In this document: positions 34,020-44,282 of the stretch, piece after piece
Layout of the letters: every line of letters begins with the position of its first letter
Numbering within the stretch: position 1 is the first letter of the stretch
From: JAVBSN01 sp031556525
GTDB taxonomy: Bacteria; Bacillota; Clostridia; Lachnospirales; Lachnospiraceae
NCBI GenBank assembly: GCA_031556525.1
Contig: JAVBSS010000013.1
Location: 37,003 to 101,002 of the forward strand
Direction of reading: 5' to 3'
Length of the DNA: 64,000 nt
Position numbers and translations under genes: made by a program
Notes under the pieces: model-generated
What the model saw: the letters and a program-made list of their open reading frames with translations, nothing else
Database searches by the model: none
What the model was told of the DNA's origin: nothing

Positions 34020-35273
34020 CTAACCTTCAATATAATGTATATCTACTCCTATTTTTTGCAAGTCACCAACAATATCCTCATATCCTCTAAGGATATATTC
34101 AATATTACCTATTATAGTCTGCCCTTTTCCAATAATTCCGGCAATTACTAATGCTGCGCCACCCCTTAAATCTGGTGCATAAACTTCTGTACCTAATAAA
34201 TCTGCAGGCGATATCGTAGCAATATATTTATTTACCTCTATATTAGCTCCCATTTTCCTTAATTCAGAAGATATAACGTATCTATTTTCAAATACCCCTT
34301 CTGTAATCTTGCTTATACCAGTTCCTTTAGTATATGCAACTAATAAAAATGATTGTATATCTGTAGGCACCATCGGATACGGACCTGTTGTAACCATCTG
34401 TTGATTAACTATACCAGTACTATTTACAAATATACTTCCATCTCCTACTACTACCTCTGCTCCCAAATCTCTTACTATTTTAATAATATTTTCTAAATAC
34501 TCTACTTTATATACATTAGTTAATTCTACTTTGCTTTTCACTAATGTCGCTGCAATCATATATGTTCCAACAACTATTCTATCACATACATTTATATAAT
34601 TTGTACTGTTAAGTTTTTCTACTCCATATATCGTGATAACATCTGTACCAGCCCCATATATTTCGGCTCCCATCTTAACAAGATGATTTGCTAACTCTAT
34701 AATTTCTGGTTCTCTAGCTGCATTTTTTATTACCGTCTTTCCTGTCGCTAATGTTGCTGCCATAATTATGTTTTCTGTTGCTCCTACACTAGCAAATTTG
34801 AGTTCTAATTCGGCTCCTTGTAGTAAGTAAGTAGAACATTTTATCATTTCTTTTGACATAACAATTCCTACATTCATCATACCAAAAGCATCCAAATGAA
34901 TATCAATTGGACGTTCTCCTATTTTGCATCCACCTGGATATCCAAGATAGGCTTCGTTGAATCTTCCTATTAATGGTCCTAACAACATTACTGACGATCT
35001 CAACTTATTGGTCATATCAGAAGATATATTATTACTATTACAATTAACAGAATCTATCTTCAATATGTTATCATTAAACTCTATTTTACAACCTAACCCC
35101 TCCAGTATAGCTATCATACTATGAACATCTACTATATCAGGGCAATTATATATAATAGTAACTCCTTCACAAAGAATAGAAGAAGCCATTATCGGCAAAA
35201 CTGTATTCTTAGAACCTTGTATCGGAATCTTTCCTAATAGGTTATCTCTTCCTTCTACACTGATTTGTGTCAA
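34020..35273 (-). CDS. murA: UDP-N-acetylglucosamine 1-carboxyvinyltransferase MurA (TTG start)
   Basis: MurA adds enolpyruvate to UDP-GlcNAc, the first committed step of peptidoglycan synthesis and target of fosfomycin. The 417-residue product has IQGSKNTVLPIMAASI-like residues near 19-33. The catalytic Cys116 lies in GYPGGCKIGERP, the fosfomycin-sensitive form. DLRGGAALVIAG is near the C-terminus. The start codon is TTG, 8 nt after AAGGAG. Its position between ftsW and divIB, where murG/murB lie in B. subtilis, is common in Lachnospiraceae. Confidence 0.94.
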   Translation of the reverse strand: MTQISVEGRDNLLGKIPIQGSKNTVLPIMASSILCEGVTIIYNCPDIVDVHSMIAILEGLGCKIEFNDNILKIDSVNCNSNNISSDMTNKLRSSVMLLGPLIGRFNEAYLGYPGGCKIGERPIDIHLDAFGMMNVGIVMSKEMIKCSTYLLQGAELELKFASVGATENIIMAATLATGKTVIKNAAREPEIIELANHLVKMGAEIYGAGTDVITIYGVEKLNSTNYINVCDRIVVGTYMIAATLVKSKVELTNVYKVEYLENIIKIVRDLGAEVVVGDGSIFVNSTGIVNQQMVTTGPYPMVPTDIQSFLLVAYTKGTGISKITEGVFENRYVISSELRKMGANIEVNKYIATISPADLLGTEVYAPDLRGGAALVIAGIIGKGQTIIGNIEYILRGYEDIVGDLQKIGVDIHYIEG

Positions 35274-35330
35274 AGAAATCTCTCCTTAACTATCCCATAT
35301 ATACTAATGTATTCTAAGATTATATATTTG

Positions 35331-36470
35331 TTACTCTTTATCTATTTTTATCTGCCTTGCAACTGATAGTACAAGACCTATTTCCACCAGAGAAACAAAC
35401 ATAGATGTACCACCATAACTTATAAATGGTAATGTTACTCCTGTTGGTGGTATTGAATTAGTAACAACCGCTATATTTACTAAAACTTGAACTGCTATAT
35501 GAGTCATTACTCCTACTACTATTAATGCTCCGTATAAATCTGTTGCATTATTCGCAATAAGCATAAATCTCCAAATCAACATCATGAACAATGCTATTAT
35601 ACACACTGCTCCAAACAATCCTAATTCCTCACAAATTACAGAAAATATCATATCATTATGTGCTTCTGGAATAAATCCCATTTTCTGAATACTTTGCCCT
35701 AAACCTTTTCCCCATATTCCACCTGAACCAATTGCATATAATGCCTGTAATGTTTGATATCCCTTAGGGTGTGTCTCAACATTAAGCCAAACATCTATAC
35801 GCTCCATTCTATATCCAGCTGTTAAGAAAAAGATTAAAATAGCAACTACTCCTCCTGCTCCTATAGCAAGAAAGTTCTTAATACCTGGGCTTGCCACAAA
35901 TACTATTGCAAAAACAGTTGCGCAGCATATAATAGCAGTACTTAGATTTTCTTTTGCTATTAATCCAACAAGTATTAATGGACCTATACATACTTTTCCC
36001 ATCTCTTTTAACTGCTTTAATTTTCCTACCTTAACCGTGGAAAGATGTGCAGTATATATTATAATTACTATCTTTGCAACCTCAGAAGGTTGAAATCTAA
36101 ATGGTCCTATTGTTAACCATCTTACAGCTCCTTTAGTCTCATCTCCAAAGAAGAGAACCACTAACAATAATGCACCCATAATTATTATCATAACTAGTGT
36201 GAATTTTTTATAAATATGATAATCTATCTTGGACATCACGTACATCATTATCAATCCAGCTAACGTAAATAGCACTTGACGTTTCAAGAAATAAGCAGAA
36301 TCACCATGATGATCGATAGATGCTTTATAAGCGCTAGTACTATATATCATGACAAGACCTATACATAGCAAAAAAAACACTATAAATAGTAATGAGAAAT
36401 CAAAATATTTGCCCTCATTAAATATACTTCCTATATTTATCCTTTGCTTCACTTTCTGCTGTTTTGCCAT
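35331..36470 (-). CDS. ftsW: FtsW/RodA/SpoVE family glycosyltransferase
   Basis: A SEDS-family peptidoglycan polymerase of 379 residues with about ten membrane helices. Signatures: GLVMIYSTSAY at about 37-47, RWLTIGPFRFQPSEVAK at about 115-131, PEAHNDMIFSVICEELG at about 268-284, and the closing PPTGVTLPFISYGGTSM. The last two are typical FtsW/SpoVE segments. Its place between murD and murA in the division cluster argues for the septal enzyme FtsW (or the SpoVE counterpart) rather than RodA. Confidence 0.92.
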   Translation of the reverse strand: MAKQQKVKQRINIGSIFNEGKYFDFSLLFIVFFLLCIGLVMIYSTSAYKASIDHHGDSAYFLKRQVLFTLAGLIMMYVMSKIDYHIYKKFTLVMIIIMGALLLVVLFFGDETKGAVRWLTIGPFRFQPSEVAKIVIIIYTAHLSTVKVGKLKQLKEMGKVCIGPLILVGLIAKENLSTAIICCATVFAIVFVASPGIKNFLAIGAGGVVAILIFFLTAGYRMERIDVWLNVETHPKGYQTLQALYAIGSGGIWGKGLGQSIQKMGFIPEAHNDMIFSVICEELGLFGAVCIIALFMMLIWRFMLIANNATDLYGALIVVGVMTHIAVQVLVNIAVVTNSIPPTGVTLPFISYGGTSMFVSLVEIGLVLSVARQIKIDKE

Positions 36471-36477
36471 ACTAATA

Positions 36478-37845
36478 TTACTCTCCCAATTTACTTACAT
36501 GCTCTTTAAACATATCTCCACGTTGCTCATAATTATCAAACATTCCCCAGCTAGCACATGCTGGCGATAATAAAACTGCATCTCCTGGTATTGCCATCTC
36601 ATAGCATTTATCTATAGCTTCATTAAATGTATCTGCTAAGACATAATTTTCAAATCCGTATCTATCACATGTATCTGCAATATCTTTTGCTGTATCACCT
36701 ATTAATACAATAGATTTTACTTTTCCTTCAAAACTCTTCACCCATTCATCAAAAGGAGCTTTTTTATCATATCCACCGCCAATTAGTATAGTAGGTCTAA
36801 TCATTGCTTCAACCGCTTTGATTGCCGCATCTGGATTAGTTCCCTTAGAATCATTATAATATGTAACATCATTCACAGTTCCTACGTACTCTATACGATG
36901 TTCTACACCTGCAAATTCCATACATATTTTCTTAATTATGTCTATTTCAACACCCATGTAATAAGCAATTCCAACTGCAGCCATTACATTTTCAAGATTA
37001 TGTACACCCAAAAGTTTTAAATCTTCTGGTTTAAAAAATGCATATTCTCCATCTCCATCTTTTAATGTAACCACTCCATTATCTAGATAAATACCTTCAT
37101 CTAAATTAGTAAGTCTACTAAAATATACTACTTTAGCATTAAGATTATTAGCCATTTCTCTAGTAATTTCATCATCATAATTAAGGATTACTACTTCGTC
37201 ACTTGTTTGATTCATAGCAATCTTCATCTTAGTATCTGCATATATCTCCATAGTATGATGTCTATCCAAATGGTCTGGAGTTACATTTAAAATAGCGCTC
37301 ACCCTAGGTCTAAATGTATCTATAGTCTCTAATTGAAAGCTACTTATCTCAGCAACAACAAGCGAATCAGCATCAATCTTATCTGCCACCATTGTATAAG
37401 GTATACCTATATTTCCCACTACATATGTACTATCATTAAATTTCTTAAGTATATCTCCTACTAATGATGTTGTCGTTGTCTTACCATTAGTTCCTGTAAT
37501 TGCTGCAATCTGTCTAGATTCTGACATTCTATATGCTAGTTCAATTTCACTATATATTGGTATATTATGAGCTCTTATAATTTCTGTAAAAGGAGCTTCA
37601 AAAGATATACCTGGACTCAATACCATATATTCAACATTTTCTAATATATCAATCGGTAACTCTTTAAGATATATTGAAACTTTGCTTTTTTCACTAAAAT
37701 TATTCAAAACATCTTGTGTATTAACTTTATCTTTAGGGTCCTCATCAAATAATATAACCTCCGCACCCTTAGACAATAATAATTTAGCCGCATATATTCC
37801 ACTTTTTCCTGCTCCTGCAACTAAAATACTCTTCAAAAAATTCAT
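36478..37845 (-). CDS. murD: UDP-N-acetylmuramoylalanine-D-glutamate ligase MurD
   Basis: MurD adds D-glutamate to UDP-MurNAc-Ala. The product has an N-terminal Rossmann domain (VAGAGKSGIYAAKLL), the ATP-binding ITGTNGKTTTTSL and the NVTPDHLDRHHTMEIYADTK segment. The ligase C-terminal domain has YYNDSKGTNPDAAIKAVE. The frame extends upstream to 37950, overlapping mraY. A GGAGG site precedes the ATG at 37845 and the homologous N-terminus starts there (MNFLKSILVAG), so I use 37845, giving 455 residues. Confidence 0.94.
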   Translation of the reverse strand: MNFLKSILVAGAGKSGIYAAKLLLSKGAEVILFDEDPKDKVNTQDVLNNFSEKSKVSIYLKELPIDILENVEYMVLSPGISFEAPFTEIIRAHNIPIYSEIELAYRMSESRQIAAITGTNGKTTTTSLVGDILKKFNDSTYVVGNIGIPYTMVADKIDADSLVVAEISSFQLETIDTFRPRVSAILNVTPDHLDRHHTMEIYADTKMKIAMNQTSDEVVILNYDDEITREMANNLNAKVVYFSRLTNLDEGIYLDNGVVTLKDGDGEYAFFKPEDLKLLGVHNLENVMAAVGIAYYMGVEIDIIKKICMEFAGVEHRIEYVGTVNDVTYYNDSKGTNPDAAIKAVEAMIRPTILIGGGYDKKAPFDEWVKSFEGKVKSIVLIGDTAKDIADTCDRYGFENYVLADTFNEAIDKCYEMAIPGDAVLLSPACASWGMFDNYEQRGDMFKEHVSKLGE

Positions 37846-37871
37846 CTTAATATCCTCCAATATTCTGCCTT

Positions 37872-38828
37872 CTATATTCCTAATAGTGCAATTAAGCAAA
37901 GCACTGCTGTAACAATAGAGAATATTGCTACTACTTTTGTTTCTGGCCATCCTGATAATTCAAAATGATGATGAATAGGTGCCATCTTAAATATTCTTTT
38001 TCCTGTTTTCTTAAAATAAGTAACCTGTATTATTACAGATAACACTTCTGCTAGATATATAAATGCTACAATACCAATAAATATTGGCATTCTAAGCATA
38101 TATGCTGTAGCTGCAACAAATCCACCTAACGCAAGCGAACCCGTATCACCCATAAAAACTCTTGCTGGATATACATTGTACACCAAAAAGCCTAACAAAC
38201 TTCCCACTGCTGCACATGTAATTGGTTCTATGCCTGATGCTGTTCCTACTGCTACTACTGTAAAAAATGTTGCTATAAGCACTGTAACCGAAGATGCTAA
38301 GCCATCTAATCCATCTGTAAAATTAGCTCCATTAACAGTACCTAACACTATAACAAATAACACTGGTATATAGAAAACACCCAAGTCTAGTTCTCTACCT
38401 AAAAACGGAACAATAACACTAGTTCCCAATTCAGTATAATTTACTATATAATATGCAAAAATTCCTGTTATAACTACTTGACCTAACATTTTTTGCCATG
38501 CCCTTAGTCCCATAGATCGTTTCATTACAACTTTGATGTAATCATCTAAAAAACCTACCAAACCAAACCCTAATGTAACCACCAAGATTGGTAGTATTTC
38601 AGGGGATGTTTTAATATAAAATAACGAAGTAATTACAAAACTGCATAATATAATTAGACCTCCCATTGTTGGAGTTCCTGATTTCTTAAGATGAGACTCC
38701 GGTCCTTCTGTTCTTATAAATTGTCCAAACTTCAATTTTTTAAGGAACGGTATAATAATAGGACTTAATATAACACTTATTAAAAACGATATTAATACTG
38801 GCAACAATATTTTGTAATCAAAATTCAT
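37872..38828 (-). CDS. mraY: Phospho-N-acetylmuramoyl-pentapeptide transferase MraY
   Basis: MraY makes lipid I on the cytoplasmic face. The 318-residue product has about ten membrane helices. Its signatures are KKSGTPTMGGLIIL (about 46-59), the active-site FLDDYIKV (DD pair), and ANFTDGLDGLASS. The APIHHHFELSGWPE loop is near the C-terminus. The frame opens at 38864, but an AGAGGTG site leads to the ATG at 38828 (MNFDYKILLP). It sits between the PBPs and murD; murE and murF are not in this cluster. Confidence 0.95.
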   Translation of the reverse strand: MNFDYKILLPVLISFLISVILSPIIIPFLKKLKFGQFIRTEGPESHLKKSGTPTMGGLIILCSFVITSLFYIKTSPEILPILVVTLGFGLVGFLDDYIKVVMKRSMGLRAWQKMLGQVVITGIFAYYIVNYTELGTSVIVPFLGRELDLGVFYIPVLFVIVLGTVNGANFTDGLDGLASSVTVLIATFFTVVAVGTASGIEPITCAAVGSLLGFLVYNVYPARVFMGDTGSLALGGFVAATAYMLRMPIFIGIVAFIYLAEVLSVIIQVTYFKKTGKRIFKMAPIHHHFELSGWPETKVVAIFSIVTAVLCLIALLGI

Positions 38829-38897
38829 AACACACCTCTTACTCTCATAGTACTTTAATCTCATAATTATAATTCTTTTTTATATATTTATCAAGTT

Positions 38898-40646
38898 TTA
38901 CTCCGTTGCATCTTCTACAATATTCTTATTTACACCCATATATGGTAGTATGTTCTCATATATCTCTTTTACTACTGGAGCAGCGATTGTTCCTCCATAA
39001 TATATTCCTTGTGGTTCATCTATTAATATCAATGTAATTATTTGCGGATTATCTGCTGGAACAAATCCTATAAACGAAGATATATATTTTCCATTTCCAC
39101 GTGGTAATTTTTCACTAGTGGCAGTCTTACCACCTATTCTATAACCCTCAATATAAGCTCTATTCCCTGTTCCCTCTGAAATTACTGATTCTAGAAAACT
39201 TCTCATATCAGCCGACGTTTCTTCTGAAATTACCGATTCGCCCTTTTCATAATTATATTCTTTAATTAATTCACCATTTCCATCAACTTCCTTAACAACA
39301 AAATGAGGTGTTATTTTATAACCTCCATTTACAACTTCACTTGCTGCTGTTATTAACTGTAGCGGTGTTATTTGAAATGATTGACCAAATGACATGGTTG
39401 CTAATTCAACCGGTCCAATATTATCTAATTTATGCATAATAGAACTAGCTTCTCCAGGAACATCAACTCCTGTTTTCTCAAACAATCCTAACTGCCTATA
39501 GTATTTATACATATTTTCAGCGCCAACTCTTGCTCCAATATCCATAAATACAGGATTGCAAGAATTCATAATACCTTCTCTAAAGGTTTCCACCCCATGT
39601 CCCGTTGTCTTATGACATTTTATTCTTCTATCATCCACAATTCTAAATCCTGGACAAGAAAACGTATCAGATTCTCTTACTACTCCCTCTTCTAACGCTG
39701 CTGTTGCAGTAATTATTTTAAATGTAGAACCAGGTTCATAAGTATCATTTATGCAAAAATTTCTCCACATTTCATTCAACAAATCTTGCTTTTCCTCACT
39801 AGATATTGTTGTTGTATCTATATCATAATTCAATGTATATGGCTCATTTAAATTATACTCTGGCACATTTACCATAGCATATATTTCACCATTTTGAGGA
39901 TTCATCATTATAACAGAAACTCTATTTGCACTCTTGCTTATCATAACTTTTTCAGCTGCTTGCTGAGCATATTTCTGTATATTAACATCTATAGATGTAT
40001 ATATATTATGACCTGCTATAGGTTCTACTCTATTTTCTGCAACATTTTCAATCTCTATACCTGTAGAATCTGTTAATGTATTTATGCTTCCAGGCGTTCC
40101 TTGAAGCACACTATCATATCTAACTTCCAAACCAACTATTCCTTGGTTATCACTACCCGTAAAACCTATTACCTTTGATGCCAATTCGTTATAAGGATAA
40201 GATCTCTTATAATCCTCATCTATCATAACACCATCCAAATCAAAACTTCTAATTTGATCCGCTATCTCTTTATCAACATTACTCTTGATATTTTCTCTAA
40301 CAGAAATTCTTTCTACCTTTTTTCTAACAGTGTCTTCATCAATTTCAAGATAATTCGATAAGATTTCAATAACTTGTTCACTATCAGTTACCTGACTATA
40401 TATTACTGAAATTGTGCATACCGCTTTATTTCCTGCTATCAACACTCCATTCCTATCATATATCAATCCTCTTGGAGCTTTAATAGATCTCTCTCTTTCA
40501 TGAAGCGCCTGTGCCTTATTCAGATAATATTCCGACTTCCATATCATAATATAAGCAAGCCTTCCAGATAGAATAATAACCGCTAAAATAATAGCACTTA
40601 TTACAACTAATATTTTTCTTCTATTATATGTTTTTGTTGTATACAT
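38898..40646 (-). CDS. Class B penicillin-binding protein (SpoVD-like) with KTA third motif
   Basis: A 582-residue transpeptidase with an N-terminal membrane helix (about 12-34) and a PBP dimerisation domain (RGLIYDRNGVLIA). The catalytic motifs are STFK (307-310, nucleophile Ser307), SCN (362-364) and KTA (507-509, in GGKTATSEKLP). The usual third motif is KTG; Ala at the Gly position is unusual for the superfamily, though the surroundings are otherwise intact. It is the second of two tandem class B PBPs, the slot of spoVD in B. subtilis. Whether the organism sporulates is unknown. GAGGA precedes the ATG. Confidence 0.9.
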   Translation of the reverse strand: MYTTKTYNRRKILVVISAIILAVIILSGRLAYIMIWKSEYYLNKAQALHERERSIKAPRGLIYDRNGVLIAGNKAVCTISVIYSQVTDSEQVIEILSNYLEIDEDTVRKKVERISVRENIKSNVDKEIADQIRSFDLDGVMIDEDYKRSYPYNELASKVIGFTGSDNQGIVGLEVRYDSVLQGTPGSINTLTDSTGIEIENVAENRVEPIAGHNIYTSIDVNIQKYAQQAAEKVMISKSANRVSVIMMNPQNGEIYAMVNVPEYNLNEPYTLNYDIDTTTISSEEKQDLLNEMWRNFCINDTYEPGSTFKIITATAALEEGVVRESDTFSCPGFRIVDDRRIKCHKTTGHGVETFREGIMNSCNPVFMDIGARVGAENMYKYYRQLGLFEKTGVDVPGEASSIMHKLDNIGPVELATMSFGQSFQITPLQLITAASEVVNGGYKITPHFVVKEVDGNGELIKEYNYEKGESVISEETSADMRSFLESVISEGTGNRAYIEGYRIGGKTATSEKLPRGNGKYISSFIGFVPADNPQIITLILIDEPQGIYYGGTIAAPVVKEIYENILPYMGVNKNIVEDATE

Positions 40647-40817
40647 AATTAATCCTCATAGTTGTATTAATAAATCATATTATGAGAATATAAAAATATT
40701 CCCATAAATGCATGCAAAACATACAATTTTACTTAACAAAGTATTTTTGAACTTAATAAAAATGTATGCAAGGCATAAAATATTACACAATCTATGAGGT
40801 TATATTATACTTATTAA
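40647..40817. other. Gap between the two PBP genes
   Basis: 171 bp of very AT-rich sequence. It contains a hairpin of the form GGGAATAT-TTTT-ATATTCTC on the minus strand with one wobble pair, at about 40685-40704. There is no clear promoter or terminator. A gap of this size is unusual in an otherwise tightly packed cluster. Confidence 0.4.
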
Positions 40818-42830
40818 TTATTGACCTGTATTATCTTCAACAGTGCTACTTTCTTCTGTGGTACCACCTTCTTCAGTACTGGTCACTTCATCTGTATCTG
40901 ATCCTTCATCAAATATTGGTGTTGCTATCTCTTGTAAATTCAGATCTTCTGTTCCAACTTCTTCTCCATTACTTTGGAATATATTCATATACGGAAATAA
41001 TTTTTCCATAATATCATGACATATTATAGTAGCCTTACCACTAACTTGTTCTTTTGGTACATGCGGCTCATCAACGATAACATACACTAATACCTGCGGT
41101 TTTTCTACTGGTGCAAATCCAATAAACGAAACAATATATTTACCATTTCCACGAGGTAGTTTCTCGGCTGTACCTGTTTTTCCACCAATAGTATATCCTT
41201 CTATTCTACATGCTTGAGCTGTACCTGTCTCAACAACTTGAAATAACGCTTCTCTCATAAAATCTGAAGTCTCTTGTGAAATTGTCTTTCTCAAAATAGT
41301 TCCGTTATAATTAGTTATAACCGATCCATTTTCATCAACTATTTGCTTAACTACATGAGGTTGATAATAATCTCCGCCATTAATTACCGAAGAAAATGCT
41401 GTAGCTAATTGAACCATAGTTACACTCACGCCTTGTCCAAAAGACGATGTCGCTAATTCTACTGTATTAAGTGTATCTTCATAATATATTAAGTTAGTTG
41501 TATTTGCTTCACCTGGTAAATCTACATTTGTCTTTAATCCAAATCCAAATACGGTTTGGTATTTTGCAAATATTTCTGGACCTTCCATAGCCCCAATTTG
41601 CATAAGGGCATCATTACATGATTGCATTAATGATCCTGTAACATCTAATTCTCCATGTCCTGTTTTCTTGTGACATTTTATCTTTACAGTTGGTGTTACT
41701 TGTTGAAAACCATCACACCAAAACTTAGAATCTTTTTCAATTATATTTTCTTCTAATGCTCCACTTATAGTAAATGGTTTAAATGTTGAACCTGGTTCAA
41801 ACGCATCACTAATACAGAAATTTCTCCATACCTTATTAAGCGCGTTTATCTTATCTTCATCTGATAAACCTTCGATAATTGCATTTACTTGCTCTTCACC
41901 AATTGCATCTCCATTTTCATTTGTTGCAAATTGATATTTAATAGCCTCTATATCGTAGGCACTATTCGGATCAAATCCATGAGTATTGTACATAGCAAGA
42001 ATCTCAGCATTATTAGGATCCATAACTATTACAGATATATTCTCAGCTCCTGGATCTGCTTCAAATTTGGCAACTTCCTCTTCTACTATTCTTTGAACAT
42101 TAATATCTATTGTCGATACAACATTGTTTCCATTAATAGGTGACTTCACGGTTTTCTCCATACTGAGATCTTCATTTAAATATCCGTATTCTCTACCGTT
42201 AGTTCCATTAAGATCACTGTTATAGTAACTTTCAATACCACCTTGTCCTACATTTCCACTTGCCGTAAATCCTAGCACATGACATGCAAGATCCACATTT
42301 GGGTATGATCTTCTATATTCTTCCTCAAACCAAACACCCTTTACTGCTCCACCATCATCTGTAGTCAAGAATTCATTAAAACTCTTTATTTGATCATAAC
42401 TCAATTTTTTTAATACTACTTTATATAACGACTTATCATCTTCTAAATATTCATTTAACTGTTCTGTTGTAACTTCAAAATATTGTGTAAGTGCTTTTAC
42501 TGTGGCTTCTCTCACTTTTTCATCTGCTGCAATGTTCTTAGGTTCTATAATAAGATTATACACCTTTTCACTAGTAGCTAATTGCGTACCATTACGATCT
42601 AATATATCTCCCCTTCTATAAGGAATTACAATACTGTCATATTTTTGTTGCGATAGCACTTTTTTCTCATACTTCGCACCATTAGTTTTGTTAATATAAT
42701 ATATTCTACCCATAAGTGCAATAAAACATAGCATAAGTATTAAAAATACCCATGCTAATTTAACCTTCATTCTATTGAGAAATATTTTTTTCTTTGGTTG
42801 TTTTCCTTGATTATTATTTCTACTTGCCAC
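40818..42830 (-). CDS. ftsI: Class B penicillin-binding protein (FtsI/PbpB-like)
   Basis: The division transpeptidase candidate, 670 residues. It has a basic cytoplasmic start, a membrane helix at about 23-46 and a dimerisation domain (RRGDILDRNGTQLATS). The three catalytic motifs are STFK (348-351), SCN (in MQSCNDALM) and KTG (GGKTGTAEKLPRG). No PASTA domains are seen; instead the last 45 residues are Glu/Ser/Thr-rich. The start codon is GTG after AGAGGGCG, 17 bp after ftsL. Its position directly after ftsL corresponds to pbpB. Confidence 0.92.
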   Translation of the reverse strand: MASRNNNQGKQPKKKIFLNRMKVKLAWVFLILMLCFIALMGRIYYINKTNGAKYEKKVLSQQKYDSIVIPYRRGDILDRNGTQLATSEKVYNLIIEPKNIAADEKVREATVKALTQYFEVTTEQLNEYLEDDKSLYKVVLKKLSYDQIKSFNEFLTTDDGGAVKGVWFEEEYRRSYPNVDLACHVLGFTASGNVGQGGIESYYNSDLNGTNGREYGYLNEDLSMEKTVKSPINGNNVVSTIDINVQRIVEEEVAKFEADPGAENISVIVMDPNNAEILAMYNTHGFDPNSAYDIEAIKYQFATNENGDAIGEEQVNAIIEGLSDEDKINALNKVWRNFCISDAFEPGSTFKPFTISGALEENIIEKDSKFWCDGFQQVTPTVKIKCHKKTGHGELDVTGSLMQSCNDALMQIGAMEGPEIFAKYQTVFGFGLKTNVDLPGEANTTNLIYYEDTLNTVELATSSFGQGVSVTMVQLATAFSSVINGGDYYQPHVVKQIVDENGSVITNYNGTILRKTISQETSDFMREALFQVVETGTAQACRIEGYTIGGKTGTAEKLPRGNGKYIVSFIGFAPVEKPQVLVYVIVDEPHVPKEQVSGKATIICHDIMEKLFPYMNIFQSNGEEVGTEDLNLQEIATPIFDEGSDTDEVTSTEEGGTTEESSTVEDNTGQ

Positions 42831-42846
42831 TTTTTCGCCCTCTTAA

Positions 42847-43311
42847 TTATTTCATCTCCGGTACATCCTTATATTGTCTCACGTAGTCAGGATTTGTCTC
42901 TTCATATAATAAGATCTGTCCTTTTACTGCGTATACCATTCCTAGTTCCTCTGTAGCTATTCTGTATATTTCACTTAAGTTAACTTGTCCATCTAATCTT
43001 GAAGCTGTTGCCTCATTATTGTCTACAATAAGATTCAAGCTTTTCTCTAATGCCGCTATATTCTTGTTCTGTGCAGATATTGTTGCTTGTAAATTAAGCA
43101 TATATACACATGCAACTAGTATTAACATTGTTGCAACTCCAAGAAGTACTGCTTCTCCCATAGCTATCGTTAAAGCTCTCTCTTGATTTCTTTTGGTTCT
43201 AGTAGAAACCTTTCTCTGTGGTTGTGCGTTAGGTACTCTCTGTGGTATCTGCTTAGGTGCTGTATTTAATTTTCTAACTGTATTTCCATCTACATAGTAT
43301 TCTTCTCTCAT
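42847..43311 (-). CDS. ftsL: FtsL-like cell division protein
   Basis: A 154-residue bitopic protein. The cytoplasmic N-terminus is Pro/Arg/Gln-rich (about 1-45), with one membrane helix at about 50-72 (EAVLLGVATMLILVACVYML). A short extracellular coiled coil follows (TISAQNKNIAALEKSLN) and a tail ending VYAVKGQILLYEETNP. Sequence conservation in FtsL is poor, so the call rests on topology and on position between rsmH and the PBP gene. Confidence 0.8.
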   Translation of the reverse strand: MREEYYVDGNTVRKLNTAPKQIPQRVPNAQPQRKVSTRTKRNQERALTIAMGEAVLLGVATMLILVACVYMLNLQATISAQNKNIAALEKSLNLIVDNNEATASRLDGQVNLSEIYRIATEELGMVYAVKGQILLYEETNPDYVRQYKDVPEMK

Positions 43312-43329
43312 CCTTGATTTTCCCCATTC

Positions 43330-44271
43330 CTAAATTATTTTTTTCTCAAACACCCTTAGCTTAGCGCTCTTTGACCTTCTGTTTACTTCCAATTCTTCCT
43401 CACTAGGTAATATTGGTTTCCTAGTTATTACTTTCCCCTTTGACGTCATACCACAGGTACATATAGGAAAGTTTGGAGGACATATACAAGGATTTTCATT
43501 CTTTCTAAACATTGTTTTCACAATTCTATCTTCTAGAGAATGAAATGTAATTATGCAGATTCTCCCGTCATCATTAAGAAGGTCTATCATATCATCTAGA
43601 GTGTTTTTGAGAACGGCTAATTCCCTATTTACTTCTATTCTTATAGCTTGATATGTCTTCTTTGATGGATGTCCTCCCACCAACCTAACCTTAATTGGTA
43701 TAGCAGCCTTAATTATATTATTCAAATCTTCCGTATTGTCTATAATGTGTTCTTGTCTTGCCGCAACAATATGTTTGGCAATGTTTTTAGCAAACTTATC
43801 TTCACCGTAATCTCTAATTATTCTGTAAAGATCCATTTCACTGTATGTATTAACAACATCTTTAGCTGTTAATTCTTGTCTGTCGTCCATTCTCATATCC
43901 AATGGCGCATTCTCTCTGTATGTAAAACCTCTGTCTACAGCATCTAATTGATAAGACGACACTCCTAAGTCTAGTACTATTCCGTCGACACCGCCCACTT
44001 GAAGTTCCTTGATAACTTCGGGCATCGCCTCATAATTATTTCTAACTATTGTTGTTCTATCTATATAAGGGGATAGACGCGCAGATGCTGCATTTATAGC
44101 ATCTGCATCTTGGTCTATTCCTATGAACCTACCTTTAGGTGACAACCTCTTGCATACTTCATATGCATGTCCACCACCGCCTAATGTTCCATCCACATAT
44201 ATACCATCAGCTTTAATGTTAAGATTTTCAATTGTTTCTTCTAATAAAACCGACTTATGTGAAAATTCCAT
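43330..44271 (-). CDS. rsmH: 16S rRNA (cytosine1402-N4)-methyltransferase RsmH
   Basis: RsmH methylates C1402 of 16S rRNA. The 313-residue product has HKSVLLEETIENL at the start. The SAM-binding loop DGTLGGGGHAYEV is at about 27-39, with GIDQDADAINAASARL and the DLGVSSYQLD motif. RFTFHSLEDRIVK-like residues (ITFHSLEDRIVKTMF) are near 250. AGAG precedes the ATG. Second gene of the division cluster. Confidence 0.96.
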   Translation of the reverse strand: MEFSHKSVLLEETIENLNIKADGIYVDGTLGGGGHAYEVCKRLSPKGRFIGIDQDADAINAASARLSPYIDRTTIVRNNYEAMPEVIKELQVGGVDGIVLDLGVSSYQLDAVDRGFTYRENAPLDMRMDDRQELTAKDVVNTYSEMDLYRIIRDYGEDKFAKNIAKHIVAARQEHIIDNTEDLNNIIKAAIPIKVRLVGGHPSKKTYQAIRIEVNRELAVLKNTLDDMIDLLNDDGRICIITFHSLEDRIVKTMFRKNENPCICPPNFPICTCGMTSKGKVITRKPILPSEEELEVNRRSKSAKLRVFEKKII

Positions 44272-44282
44272 CTACACTCTCC

